Below, one piece after another: positions 41,593 to 50,563 of a stretch of DNA of 53,570 nt. The translations under genes were made by a program, and so were the position numbers. Origin of the DNA: Bacilli bacterium (GTDB taxonomy: Bacteria > Bacillota_I > Bacilli_A > RFN20 > CAG-826); the NCBI GenBank assembly GCA_024408095.1, contig JAKSVI010000007.1:1-53570 (forward strand). The letters are read 5' to 3'. The notes under the pieces were generated by a model. That model made no database searches. It saw only the letters and a list, made by a program, of their open reading frames with translations, and was not told where the DNA came from. Positions within the stretch are counted from its first letter, which is position 1, and every line of letters begins with the position of its first letter.

Positions 41593-43245
41593 ATGGATTT
41601 AGCGAAAAATATTATTTTTCTTTTCGTAGGAATAGCTGTGTTTTTAATCGGTATGACCATGATGTCATCTGGATTAAAAAAACTGGCTGGTAAAAAAGTT
41701 AAAAATTTATTTGATAAAATCGCAAATAATAGAATTGCTGGCTTGGGTATTGGAGCAGCAACAACTGCAGTTATTCAAAGCAGTGCAGCCACAAGTGTCA
41801 TGGCGATAGGCTTTATAAATGCTGGCGTTATGACAATCTTTCAAGCGGTCACCATTATAATGGGTGCATACATCGGGACAACCGTTACAGGATTGCTTGT
41901 TTCGTTATCATCTGTTGGTGGCGGTTTTGATATTTCTATTGCCTTTATGCTCTTAGCTTTTGTTGGAGTTGTTTTAACCTTCTTTAAAAATAAAATAGTA
42001 AAACATATTGGTGAAATTTGTTGTGGTTTAGGGCTCTTGTTCTTTGGTTTATTTACCTTGAAAGAAGCCTTTGCTTATTATGAAATTAAGGATGCTCTAC
42101 AAAATGTATTTTTAAATGTTAGTAATCCACTACTTTTGTTGCTAATTGGAGCATTAATTACAATGCTTGTCCAATCGTCTAGTGCATCTACTGGTATCGT
42201 AATTGTTATGGCTACCGCTGGAGCAGTTAATATATCTGCTGCAATTTATGTTGCAATAGGTGCAACAGTAGGTACAGTTATAACCACTATTTTGGCAACA
42301 ATTGGAGGAAGCACAAACTCGAAGAGAACAGCCTTAATTGTGTTTGTTATGAGAATTGTAATGGCATTGCTTGCACTAACAATTATATGGCCTGTAAATT
42401 CTTCTACTAATTTTTTAGAAAATGCAGCTAATAGTTTCTCATCACCAGCTTGGTTTATTTCTGTTTTTATGGTGATTTATAATGTAATTACAATGTTTTT
42501 ATTGCTTCCGTTTGTCCAACACTTTGTTACTTTATCAAAAAAAATAATTAAAGATAAGAGCGAACAAGAAAAGAAACAATATATTAAATTTATTGATTCA
42601 AAAATGCTTGGTTCGCCTAGTATAGCTCTGATGCAAGTAAAAAAAGAAATTCTAAATATGCATCAATTGTCACACGATAATTTTAAATGTGGCTACAATA
42701 TGATGATTTCACAAGATTTTTCCAAAAAACAAGAGCTTATAGAAATTGAGGATGCGATTGATTATTTAAACATAAATATTACTGATTTTTTAATCTCGCT
42801 TTCTGGAAAAACAGAACAAGACGACATGCGCATTGTTGGTGGCTTATTTCATGCTATAAATGACATAGAAAGAATTGGTGATCATGCATACAATTTTTAT
42901 GAAAATGCGCTCAAAATGAAGGACCTTGGATTAAAGTTCTCACAAACTGCAAATAATGAATTACAACAAATGTATGAAATTATCCTTCAAATGTATGATT
43001 TAACATTTGATATTCTTAATAATCCGGATTCTGAAAAGGTATCCAAATTACACTCTTTAGAGAAACAAACAGATTTATTGCAAACTAAATTAAGTGACGG
43101 ACATTTTGAACGTATTACTAAAAACTTATGTCAAACAGAGCTTTCTCCGTTTTATTCTACTTTTGTAAGTGAATTAGAGAGGGTAGCAGATCACTTAACA
43201 AACATTGGATATTTATACATCCATCCTACAGGAGACGTGGAGTAA
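41593..43245 (+). CDS. Na+/phosphate cotransporter with PhoU-like domain
   Basis: 550 residues, NptA/YjbB (PNaS) family. Two inverted membrane repeats carry the QSSAAT (AVIQSSAATSVMA) and QSSSAST (MLVQSSSASTGIV) motifs, followed by a cytoplasmic helical PhoU-like domain (about 335-545, with paired helices such as LFHAINDIERIGDHAYNFYENAL and FVSELERVADHLTNIGY). Imports phosphate with sodium; the PhoU part probably senses or limits flux. A TAAAGT hexamer lies seven bases before the ATG and there is no Shine-Dalgarno, so it may be near-leaderless. Converges on dfx. Confidence 0.92.
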   Translation: MDLAKNIIFLFVGIAVFLIGMTMMSSGLKKLAGKKVKNLFDKIANNRIAGLGIGAATTAVIQSSAATSVMAIGFINAGVMTIFQAVTIIMGAYIGTTVTGLLVSLSSVGGGFDISIAFMLLAFVGVVLTFFKNKIVKHIGEICCGLGLLFFGLFTLKEAFAYYEIKDALQNVFLNVSNPLLLLLIGALITMLVQSSSASTGIVIVMATAGAVNISAAIYVAIGATVGTVITTILATIGGSTNSKRTALIVFVMRIVMALLALTIIWPVNSSTNFLENAANSFSSPAWFISVFMVIYNVITMFLLLPFVQHFVTLSKKIIKDKSEQEKKQYIKFIDSKMLGSPSIALMQVKKEILNMHQLSHDNFKCGYNMMISQDFSKKQELIEIEDAIDYLNINITDFLISLSGKTEQDDMRIVGGLFHAINDIERIGDHAYNFYENALKMKDLGLKFSQTANNELQQMYEIILQMYDLTFDILNNPDSEKVSKLHSLEKQTDLLQTKLSDGHFERITKNLCQTELSPFYSTFVSELERVADHLTNIGYLYIHPTGDVE

Positions 43246-43281
43246 AAATCCAAAATTTCCCAGCAAATATTGACTATTTTT

Positions 43282-43659
43282 TTAATTTTTCACGAAAAGT
43301 CCATGAATATTGCAATATGCATAGACGCTTTCAACTTTCTCATTTTCATCAAGAAAGAAAGTTGCTTTTGGTTCCTCATTAGGTTTTAAGACACGCCTAT
43401 GAATACCAAAATTTGTATGGACGCTAATCCATTCTATGTAATGTGTTGGAACGCTAGGATGAAGCGTTGAACCAACTTGAACAGTAATTTTATTTTCATT
43501 TAATGTAAAAACAGGAATATGCTTTTCAAAGACCAAATCATCCTTATTTTCAACGACATCTTCCATTGCTTTACCACAACATATTATTGGCGCTCCTGAA
43601 TCAAATACAACTGCAACAACATTGCCACAGATTGGACATTTTTTAAATTTTTGTTTCAT
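43282..43659 (-). CDS. dfx: Desulfoferrodoxin / superoxide reductase
   Basis: 125-residue iron protein that reduces superoxide to peroxide in anaerobes. N-terminal rubredoxin-like centre: CPICG and CC (residues 8-11 and 27-28). Catalytic Fe site: the family's His ligands in EKHIPVF, HPSVPTHYIEWI and the Cys-x-x-His of YAYCNIHGLF. Strong AGGAGG site before the ATG. No rubredoxin or rubrerythrin gene is adjacent. Supports an anaerobic host. Confidence 0.94.
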   Translation of the reverse strand: MKQKFKKCPICGNVVAVVFDSGAPIICCGKAMEDVVENKDDLVFEKHIPVFTLNENKITVQVGSTLHPSVPTHYIEWISVHTNFGIHRRVLKPNEEPKATFFLDENEKVESVYAYCNIHGLFVKN

Positions 43660-43735
43660 GTTTCTTCCTCCTACTCTTACTATATAAAATATCGTTTTGA
43701 AATATTTAAAATATGCTCTTTTTTTGTTTGCGTGT

Positions 43736-43747
43736 TAAAATAATTTT
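43736..43747 (+). promoter_or_regulatory. Leaderless -10 box of the Pr6Pr-like gene
   Basis: TAAAAT (43736-43741) followed by exactly six bases (AATTTT) and ATG at 43748. No Shine-Dalgarno sequence. Confidence 0.55.
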
Positions 43748-44461
43748 ATGTTATTTAATAAAATTAATAGTTCATTCAAAATCAAAACAATTATCAGAAT
43801 TATTGTCTTGTTTATTGTAACTTTTAGCTTTGTTTCTCCTATTGTTATTGATGGAGTCCCATGGCAGTCTAGATTTATACCTTTCACAGGCTTAAGTGCT
43901 TTTATAATTTTCTTAGAATATATCTTTTTAGTTATTTCAACCATTTTAAAATTGGATTCTAATAAGAAAATCATTTTATATATCCGTTTGATATGCACAG
44001 GTGCTATAACATTAACATTCATTATATTTGGATTAATGCTCACCCCAATTGCATTAGCAACTCAAGAATATAATCCATTCACTGTCTCAAGTGTATTTCA
44101 ACATTTTGTTACCCCAACAATATCGATTGTTGAATTTTTCCTTATTGACCCAACGAATTTTAAAATTAAGAAACGAAGTTCTTTCCTGGTTTTGCTTATA
44201 TCTATACCTTATGCTTTAATTATTGAAATACGTGGCGCTATTATTGATTATCCTCATATAAGAACTGGGGGTCCATTCTCTAAATATCCTTATTTTTTTA
44301 TGGATAGTTATTTTATGGGCTGGTTGTTTGAAGGCGGAAATTTAGGAGTTAATTTTGGCGTTATTCCTATACTTTTATTGATGGTACTTTTACATATTTT
44401 CCTTGGATATATATTGGTCATTTGCAAAAACGCTGTATCGACAAAATTATTGCAAAATTAA
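43748..44461 (+). CDS. Pr6Pr-like integral membrane protein
   Basis: 237 residues with six membrane segments. The pattern FQHFVTPTISIVEFFLIDP, PYALIIEIRGA and YPYFFMDSYFMGW is that of Pr6Pr/FAR-17a-AIG1-like proteins, whose eukaryotic relatives are lipid (FAHFA) hydrolases; bacterial roles are not established. Predicted leaderless. Convergent with proS, sharing a bidirectional hairpin. Divergent from dfx. Confidence 0.6.
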   Translation: MLFNKINSSFKIKTIIRIIVLFIVTFSFVSPIVIDGVPWQSRFIPFTGLSAFIIFLEYIFLVISTILKLDSNKKIILYIRLICTGAITLTFIIFGLMLTPIALATQEYNPFTVSSVFQHFVTPTISIVEFFLIDPTNFKIKKRSSFLVLLISIPYALIIEIRGAIIDYPHIRTGGPFSKYPYFFMDSYFMGWLFEGGNLGVNFGVIPILLLMVLLHIFLGYILVICKNAVSTKLLQN

Positions 44462-44492
44462 AAAAATCAGTGCAGTTTTGCACCGATTTTTA
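44462..44492. terminator. Bidirectional terminator between the Pr6Pr-like gene and proS
   Basis: AAAATCAGTGCA and TGCACCGATTTT pair with one internal A-C mismatch around a GTTT loop; A and T runs on both sides allow use in both directions. Confidence 0.8.
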
Positions 44493-44505
44493 ATATTTTT
44501 CTCAG

Positions 44506-45942
44506 CTAATAAGCTTTTGCAAACAAAACAACTTTTTTTGCTTTTTTGCCACATATTGGGCATACATCGTCAAAGGCAATTTGATTAAATGGCATACATC
44601 TAGCAGTAGCATTTGTAAGTTCTTTAATTTTGTCTTCACAGCCTTGTTCTCCACACCACATCATTTTTGCGTAGCCACCTTTTTCTAAGGCTGCATTTAA
44701 TTCTTCAAGATTATGAACTTCTGTCACATGATCTGCAAGATATCTACAGGCTTTCTCATACATTTCCTTATGTATTGTTTTTAAAAGCTCTTTGGCTTTA
44801 TCAATCATATCATCCATAGGAACAGTAAGTTTTGTGCCATCATTTCTTTTTGCAATTATCACTTGTTTATTCTCTAAGTCTCTTGGACCGACTTCTACTC
44901 TAAGAGGAACGCCTTTCATCTCATATTCGGAGAATTTCCAACCAGCAGTTTTATCGCTATCATCAACTTTTGCTCTAAGGCCTGCATCTTGTAGTTTCTT
45001 GGCTATCTCTCTTGCGGCAGGAATAACACCTGGCTTTTGGGCTGCAACAGGAATTACAACAACTTGAATTGGAGCTACTAGAGGCGGTAAAACTAAGCCA
45101 TTATCATCTCCATGAACCATTATTAATGCACCTAACAAACGTGTCGAAACACCCCAAGAGGTTTGATATGGGTTTGTCAATTTCCCATCTCTCCCTTGGA
45201 ATTGGATTCCAAACGCCTTAGCAAAGCCATTACCAAAATAATGGGTTGTGCCACTTTGAAGGGCTTTTCCATCAGGCATTAAAGCTTCAATTGAATATGT
45301 TTCTAATGCCCCTGCAAATTTTTCTTTATCTGTTTTTCTTCCTTTTACAAATGGGATTGCAAGTAAATCTCGTCCACAGTCATCGTAAACTTCTAACATT
45401 TTTAATGTTTCGGTTCTCGCTTCTTCCTCAGTTTCATGCATGGTATGACCTTCTTGCCATAAAAATTCACTGCCTCTAAGGAATGGACGAGTCGTTTTCT
45501 CCCATCTGACAACAGAACACCATTGATTATAAAGTTTTGGTAAATCACGATAACTTGAAATTATTTTTGCATAATGCTCGCAAAATAAGGTTTCGCTTGT
45601 AGGTCTGATGATTAATGGATCATCAATTGGAGCATTGCCCCCAATATTTGCTATTAAACACTCAGGTGCAAATCCTTCAACATGATCTTTTTCTTTCGCT
45701 AATAAACTTTCCGGAATAACCATAGGCATATAAACATTTTCATGTCCCGTTTCTTTGAAACGTTTATCTAAATAATTTTGTATTTGCTCCCAAATAGCAT
45801 ATCCATAAGGCCGATAAATAATAAAACCTTTCACAGAGGAATAATCCATAAGTTCTGCCTTACGACAAACATCTGTATACCATTGAGCAAAATCAACTTC
45901 TTGTGATGTAATTGACTCATTTTTAATTTGTTTGTTGTCCAT
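44506..45942 (-). CDS. proS: Prolyl-tRNA synthetase, archaeal/eukaryal type
   Basis: Class II synthetase charging tRNA-Pro, 478 residues, the short form lacking the bacterial INS editing insertion. Motif 2 (RWEKTTRPFLRGSEFLWQEGHT), motif 3 (VSTRLLGALIMVHGDDNGL), the anticodon-binding domain (VVVIPVAAQKPG) and the C-terminal zinc-type domain (CGEQGCEDK ... CPICGKKAKKVVLFAKAY) are all present. Shine-Dalgarno AAGGAGT eight bases before the ATG. It lies 14 bp after the GGDEF-EAL-like gene, so both share a transcript; no T-box is seen. Confidence 0.96.
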   Translation of the reverse strand: MDNKQIKNESITSQEVDFAQWYTDVCRKAELMDYSSVKGFIIYRPYGYAIWEQIQNYLDKRFKETGHENVYMPMVIPESLLAKEKDHVEGFAPECLIANIGGNAPIDDPLIIRPTSETLFCEHYAKIISSYRDLPKLYNQWCSVVRWEKTTRPFLRGSEFLWQEGHTMHETEEEARTETLKMLEVYDDCGRDLLAIPFVKGRKTDKEKFAGALETYSIEALMPDGKALQSGTTHYFGNGFAKAFGIQFQGRDGKLTNPYQTSWGVSTRLLGALIMVHGDDNGLVLPPLVAPIQVVVIPVAAQKPGVIPAAREIAKKLQDAGLRAKVDDSDKTAGWKFSEYEMKGVPLRVEVGPRDLENKQVIIAKRNDGTKLTVPMDDMIDKAKELLKTIHKEMYEKACRYLADHVTEVHNLEELNAALEKGGYAKMMWCGEQGCEDKIKELTNATARCMPFNQIAFDDVCPICGKKAKKVVLFAKAY

Positions 45943-45956
45943 ATATTAGTAACTCC

Positions 45957-47711
45957 TTATTGATATTTATCTGCCATTGCGGCAATTTTTACCATTTTTT
46001 TCTTTTCTATTGGAAGCAGCATGTCATTACTAGGTGCAATAGCTTCACTACTAATTAAGTTAATTCCAGATTTAACAATCAATTCAATAGCAGCCCAACC
46101 ATCTAGATCGGTAGCAATAATTGGCTTTTTATATTTTAATAGTTTTTCTATTAAAGCGTGAATAGATAATCTAACTCTTCCGTTCTTTTTTATTTCACCT
46201 ATTGTATTAGCACCAGCAACAAAATAATCAAAAGCGTTATAAACAGATGGATCTAATAATAGGTTTCTATCATTCAAAAGCATCGCTAATTCATAGTTAT
46301 TTTCATTTTTTATTGCTCTTAGTGAAACTAAAAATTCGTTAATTTGAGATGAATTTGCATTAACTTCTTGTTCATCAAATACCAGCACTAAATTAACTCT
46401 TGAACTGCTATGAATTTGAGAAATAATTTCATTTAACATAGGGATGTGAAATAAAGATACTTGGAAGAAGAGTTTAGTTTTTGGATCTGATACTTCGTTT
46501 GCGAATTTTGGAATAACCATTTTGCTAACTAATGCTAATAAATCTTTACCTTTACCCATGTTGTATGCATATTTACACATTTCAGAGAACGAAGTAAAAG
46601 GCGAATCATAAGCCTTTACATATTCAAAATATCCTAAGATTGAGGAAGTGCTAACATCAATAATTGGTCTATATAAGTATCTAAGTGTGTCAAAGTCAAA
46701 TAGATGTTTTACTTCATCCTGATATTTATTAACTTCAAACAAAACATCATCATTTCTTTGGAATGAATATACTTTCATATTGTTTTGTTGAGCTTTGATA
46801 CTTGCACGGGTAGAATATTCTAAAATCTTATCAAAATCCTGGTAAAATTGACGATTTTCAACAATTCCAATAGAAAAATCTATTGAATCGCTAAAGCCGT
46901 TTACACTGATACACTTGCCCAAGGAATGGGCCATAGAATTAGCTAGTTGAATCGCCGATTCAGTATTAGAAATTCTTAAATCAAATATAGTAATTTCATT
47001 ATCATTAATTTCAAGAATTTGGCGAGGAATTTTTGAATTGCTTGCAAATGGATAAAGTTCATTTTTTAAAGTCATTGCCATGTAGCGCTCGACTTTATCA
47101 TTAGTTAAAGCTTTTTGTCTAATATAGAAAAATTTTATAGCAAAAGTATATCCATGAAGCGTTTTATTTTTATTAATCATGTCAGCTATAACAGATCGTT
47201 TTAGAACTCCAGTAAAAGCATCTTTTTTCTTTTTAGAATCGTTGTTAGGAGTTATGTAGACAAGAACATGGCTTTCGATATGAATGATGCCTAATTTCTC
47301 GTTATATTTAAGTAGTTTTAGTAAAGAGAAATAAGAGCCTTTCCCATGATGAACAATAATGTCTGCTTCAAGATATTTTTCAGCATTATTTGGGTTAACA
47401 CAAATTGAAAAAATCCAGCTTTTAACTTTTTCAGCATCATTCGGATGGAATTTATCATAAAAGGTTTTTAAATCTATTGTTTGTTTGTTTCGCAAATCGC
47501 TTCTATTGAAATAGGAAACAACATTTCTTTTAACATCAATATCGAAAACGCGAACACTGTTGCTCTCTTCTTTAATTAATTTTGCATATCGTTTTGCAAT
47601 ACTACCATGAATAAAAAAGCTCAATGTTAATATAACAGCACAAAATAATAAGGTGAGTATTATTGAGAACAATATAATGAAGTTAATGTCAGTAAAGTCC
47701 CACCATTTCAT
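45957..47711 (-). CDS. Membrane-anchored degenerate GGDEF-EAL protein
   Basis: 584 residues: one membrane helix (about 12-36), a PAS-like region (about 50-165), a GGDEF-like domain (about 170-325: DAFTGVLKRSVI at its start, FSIGIVENRQF near its end) and an EAL-like domain (about 345-580: YLYRPIIDVSTSSILGYFEYV, VNLVLVFDEQEV). The GGDEF loop and the EAL triad are not recognisable (EYV in place of EAL; Asp-Asp metal motif absent), so it should be catalytically dead for c-di-GMP and may act as a receptor or scaffold. Short leader: TATAAT ten bases before the ATG, no Shine-Dalgarno. Co-transcribed with proS. Confidence 0.7.
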   Translation of the reverse strand: MKWWDFTDINFIILFSIILTLLFCAVILTLSFFIHGSIAKRYAKLIKEESNSVRVFDIDVKRNVVSYFNRSDLRNKQTIDLKTFYDKFHPNDAEKVKSWIFSICVNPNNAEKYLEADIIVHHGKGSYFSLLKLLKYNEKLGIIHIESHVLVYITPNNDSKKKKDAFTGVLKRSVIADMINKNKTLHGYTFAIKFFYIRQKALTNDKVERYMAMTLKNELYPFASNSKIPRQILEINDNEITIFDLRISNTESAIQLANSMAHSLGKCISVNGFSDSIDFSIGIVENRQFYQDFDKILEYSTRASIKAQQNNMKVYSFQRNDDVLFEVNKYQDEVKHLFDFDTLRYLYRPIIDVSTSSILGYFEYVKAYDSPFTSFSEMCKYAYNMGKGKDLLALVSKMVIPKFANEVSDPKTKLFFQVSLFHIPMLNEIISQIHSSSRVNLVLVFDEQEVNANSSQINEFLVSLRAIKNENNYELAMLLNDRNLLLDPSVYNAFDYFVAGANTIGEIKKNGRVRLSIHALIEKLLKYKKPIIATDLDGWAAIELIVKSGINLISSEAIAPSNDMLLPIEKKKMVKIAAMADKYQ

Positions 47712-47811
47712 AACAATTGATATTATAGTTAATTTTTATGAATTTTACCATTCATAATTTTTGAATATAGAATTAATGTTGAAAAAACAAATATTGATAA
47801 CAATTATATGA

Positions 47812-47817
47812 TATAAT
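47812..47817 (+). promoter_or_regulatory. -10 box of tRNA-Ser(CGA)
   Basis: Consensus TATAAT nine bases before the tRNA. The 310-bp gap between the GGDEF-EAL gene and rhaA holds this tRNA, its terminator and nothing else I can identify. Confidence 0.5.
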
Positions 47818-47826
47818 TTTGGAGTT

Positions 47827-47917
47827 GGAGAAATACCCAAGTGGTTGAAGGGGGCAGTTTCGAAAACTGCTAGAAGATGCAAGTCTTGCGTGGGTTCGAA
47901 TCCCTCTTTCTCCGCCA
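47827..47917 (+). tRNA. tRNA-Ser (anticodon CGA)
   Basis: Class II tRNA: acceptor GGAGAAA/TTTCTCC, anticodon stem GCAGT/ACTGC with loop TTCGAAA (anticodon CGA, reads UCG), long variable arm (AGATGCAAGTCTTGCGT), T-loop GGTTCGAATCC and encoded CCA. 91 bases. Confidence 0.95.
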
Positions 47918-47923
47918 ATTTTT

Positions 47924-47950
47924 AGAAGTTCGTGCATTCGAACTTTTTTT
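47924..47950 (+). terminator. Terminator after tRNA-Ser(CGA)
   Basis: Stem AAGTTCG (47926-47932) / CGAACTT (47939-47945), six-base loop, followed by a T run. Confidence 0.88.
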
Positions 47951-48021
47951 ATTTTGGATTTAAAATGCAATAAAAAACACTGCAAAACTCGGATATTTTT
48001 GCCAATTTCATAAATTTATCT

Positions 48022-49257
48022 TTATATTCTTTTTATCAAAACTTCTTGTTCGTATTGTTTAATCTCGCCAAACCATTCTGATTCGTTTTTAACATTTTCT
48101 CTTTCACAATATTCATTCCAAACTTCAGACCACGGTAATGTCTTTAATTCTTCTTGTAACGCTAATACTGCAGTGTGATCGTATGAATCTTGTAATTTTT
48201 TAAGCAAATCCCAGGGTGTCAATAAAGCTCGTAGCAACGCTTTTTCCATATTTCTAGCACCTATAACTAAGGCTGCTATTCTATTAATAGAAGCATCGAA
48301 ATAGTCCAACCCTATATATGAACGAGATAATCCATTGCATTTAACTAATTCATCCGCAACATCTTGCAAATTATCATTTAATTTTAAAACATGATCACTA
48401 TCCCAACGAACCGGTCTTGAAACATGAAATGCTAAACGCGGAAAGAATGTAAACATTGAACTGATTTTATCTGCTACGTTTTCGGTTGGGTGATAATGTC
48501 CAGTATCAATTAAATTTAAAATTCCCCTCGTAGCAGCGTAATTTAAATAAAATTCGTTGGATCCTGTTGTGTATGATTCCACGCCTATTCCAAAAACTTT
48601 TGATTCAACTGAAACATCCATGACTTTCTTATCATATTTATAGCTGGATAAAATAGTATCTAGAGACTTTTTAAGTCTTATTCTTGGTCCAAAGCGATCT
48701 GCAGGGTCATCTTTAAGACCATCAGGTATCCAAATATTCATTAGAGATTTTTGTCCTAATTCTTTTCCAAAATATTCCGTAACTTTTAATGAATTGATGC
48801 AGTGTTTTATCCAATATTTTCTTACGTTTTCATCTGGCGAAGATAGGCTCATTCCATCAACAAGCATTGGGTGAGAAAAAATAGTAGGATTATAATCTAA
48901 TCCTAATCCTCTCCCTTTTGCATAAGCGACCCATTTTTTAAATTGTTCAGGTCCTATATCACATCTATCTACAATTTTTCCCGTCTGATAAATAGCGTGT
49001 AAATTTATTTTTTTGCTACCTGGTATGAATTTAATTGCCATATCCAAATCTTGAGTCAATTCTTCAAAATTTCTAGCTCTTCCAGGATAATTTCCAGTTG
49101 TTTGAATTCCTCCAGTTAATGAACCAGAATTTTCAAAACCTTGAACGTCATCCAATTGCCAGCAATGGATAGAGATTTTAGTTTTTTTCAAATCTCGCAT
49201 TGCTTTATAAACGTCAACTCCATATTTTTTAAACTGTTCAACGACTACTTTTTTCAT
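48022..49257 (-). CDS. rhaA: L-rhamnose isomerase
   Basis: Converts L-rhamnose to L-rhamnulose. 411 residues from the ATG at 49257 (close to the 419 of E. coli RhaA); this start is chosen for the AGGGAG site eight bases upstream, not the ATG at 49275 inside rhaB. Signatures: KISIHCWQLDDVQGFE at the N-terminus, WIPDGLKDDPADR, VESKVFGIGVESYT (metal Glu) and LIDTGHYHPTENVADKIS (metal Asp/His), plus RPVRWDSDHV. Last gene of the rhaD-rhaB-rhaA operon. Confidence 0.96.
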   Translation of the reverse strand: MKKVVVEQFKKYGVDVYKAMRDLKKTKISIHCWQLDDVQGFENSGSLTGGIQTTGNYPGRARNFEELTQDLDMAIKFIPGSKKINLHAIYQTGKIVDRCDIGPEQFKKWVAYAKGRGLGLDYNPTIFSHPMLVDGMSLSSPDENVRKYWIKHCINSLKVTEYFGKELGQKSLMNIWIPDGLKDDPADRFGPRIRLKKSLDTILSSYKYDKKVMDVSVESKVFGIGVESYTTGSNEFYLNYAATRGILNLIDTGHYHPTENVADKISSMFTFFPRLAFHVSRPVRWDSDHVLKLNDNLQDVADELVKCNGLSRSYIGLDYFDASINRIAALVIGARNMEKALLRALLTPWDLLKKLQDSYDHTAVLALQEELKTLPWSEVWNEYCERENVKNESEWFGEIKQYEQEVLIKRI

Positions 49258-49258
49258 A

Positions 49259-50560
49259 TTATTGTCTCCCTGCATTTCTCTGAACTTTTATATTTCCAAT
49301 ACATGTTGCTTCAATAGGCAACGCAACTACTTGTTTACCGGTATATTGCTCAACAAGCCTATTTAAATATTTGTTTTTTGCGCCACCACCAACAATGTAA
49401 ATTGTTTTGTAGTTTTTATTAACCAAACTTTCTAGTTCTATAATTGCCTTATTATACGAATAAGCTAGTGAATGATAAATTGAATTAAACAAATCTATAT
49501 CATTCTTTGGCTTCTTATTTTTTAACAATGTAATGACTGCATTTTTCATATTTTTAGGCGATAAAAGAGATTGATCATTAACATCAAATATTTCTTGATA
49601 ATGAGATTGTTCTAACTTTGAATCCATTTCTTTAAAAGAGAGATTCTCTTGTTCCGAAATTTGATTAACAATCCACATGCCCATTATGTTTTTTAAATAT
49701 CTAATATAGCCAATTCCACCTTCATTTGTAAAATTAGCTTCTAATGACTTAAGGTTGGTCAAAGGTTTATCTAACTTTACTCCGAGTAATGACCAAGTAC
49801 CGCTGCTAATAATAATACTGTCATTTGGATTATCAATTGATTCAAAAGCGCTAGCAGTGTCGTGGGAAGCACACAATATAACGTTTGTTTGTCCACCAAC
49901 TTCATTTGCTATTTCAGGTAACAATTTACCTACGATTGTGCCTGGTAATGATATTTTTGAAAATAAACGTTTTGGGAATCCAATCTTAGATAGCAAATTA
50001 AAATTATAGTCACGTGTATTTGCATTTAGTAAGGATGTTGTTGACTCCTCTGTGTATTCATGACTCTTAATTCCTGTTAACTTATATGTGAAATAACTCG
50101 GGAGCATAAGATAGTCAGTTGCGCTATCCAATCGATTATTTTTTAAATCATCATAAAGCTGATAAATTGTATTAAAATTAGCAAATTGAATGCCGTTTTG
50201 CATATAAATTTCACTAAAAGGAGTGATTTTATGTAAATCATTTGAAGCCTTAATATTTCTCTTGTTTCTATATGAATAAAATGGAGGAATTTCTTGGTCG
50301 CCTTTAAGTAAAACGTAATCCACTCCCCATGTATCAATAGCGAGCGATTCAATACTTTTATATTTTGAAAATGCTAATTTAATTCCTTTTTTAATTTCTT
50401 GGAAAAATAAAGAAATGTCCCATACTTTGCCATCCAAAGAATCTTTCATTCCAGTTTTAAAACGATAAATTTCATCTAAAACTATTTCTTTTCCCTCAAA
50501 ATGGCCAACAACATGTCGGCCGCTTGTTGCTCCAAGATCTATTGCAAGGTAATATTTCAT
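49259..50560 (-). CDS. rhaB: Rhamnulokinase, C-terminally short
   Basis: Phosphorylates L-rhamnulose to rhamnulose 1-phosphate. FGGY kinase of 433 residues with LAIDLGATSGRHVVG (phosphate 1), IDTWGVDYVLL, the CASHDTASAF catalytic Asp region, SSGTWSLLGV and the adenosine motif IVGGGAKNKYLNRL. After EATCIGNIKVQ only six residues remain, whereas relatives continue for about 45-50 more; the stop is 1 bp from the rhaA start, so no frameshift could restore the tail. Active-site residues are present, so it may still work. 3 bp after rhaD. Confidence 0.92.
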   Translation of the reverse strand: MKYYLAIDLGATSGRHVVGHFEGKEIVLDEIYRFKTGMKDSLDGKVWDISLFFQEIKKGIKLAFSKYKSIESLAIDTWGVDYVLLKGDQEIPPFYSYRNKRNIKASNDLHKITPFSEIYMQNGIQFANFNTIYQLYDDLKNNRLDSATDYLMLPSYFTYKLTGIKSHEYTEESTTSLLNANTRDYNFNLLSKIGFPKRLFSKISLPGTIVGKLLPEIANEVGGQTNVILCASHDTASAFESIDNPNDSIIISSGTWSLLGVKLDKPLTNLKSLEANFTNEGGIGYIRYLKNIMGMWIVNQISEQENLSFKEMDSKLEQSHYQEIFDVNDQSLLSPKNMKNAVITLLKNKKPKNDIDLFNSIYHSLAYSYNKAIIELESLVNKNYKTIYIVGGGAKNKYLNRLVEQYTGKQVVALPIEATCIGNIKVQRNAGRQ

Positions 50561-50563
50561 AAA

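Noticed and set aside
43263-43275. ATATTGACTA downstream of the phosphate symporter as a second copy of the amylase operator
   Set aside because: Only half of the palindrome matches and it lies between two convergent gene ends, not at a promoter.
45943-45956. T-box leader for proS
   Set aside because: Only 14 bp separate proS from the preceding gene; no T-box sequence or specifier stem is present there or before the operon.
47773-47985. Minus-strand frame giving a protein with GGERGIRTHARLAS
   Set aside because: This is the well-known false protein made by translating the antisense of a tRNA-Ser gene; tRNA-Ser(CGA) lies here.
49259-49400. Frameshift at the end of rhaB
   Set aside because: rhaA starts 1 bp after the rhaB stop, so no alternative frame can supply the missing tail.
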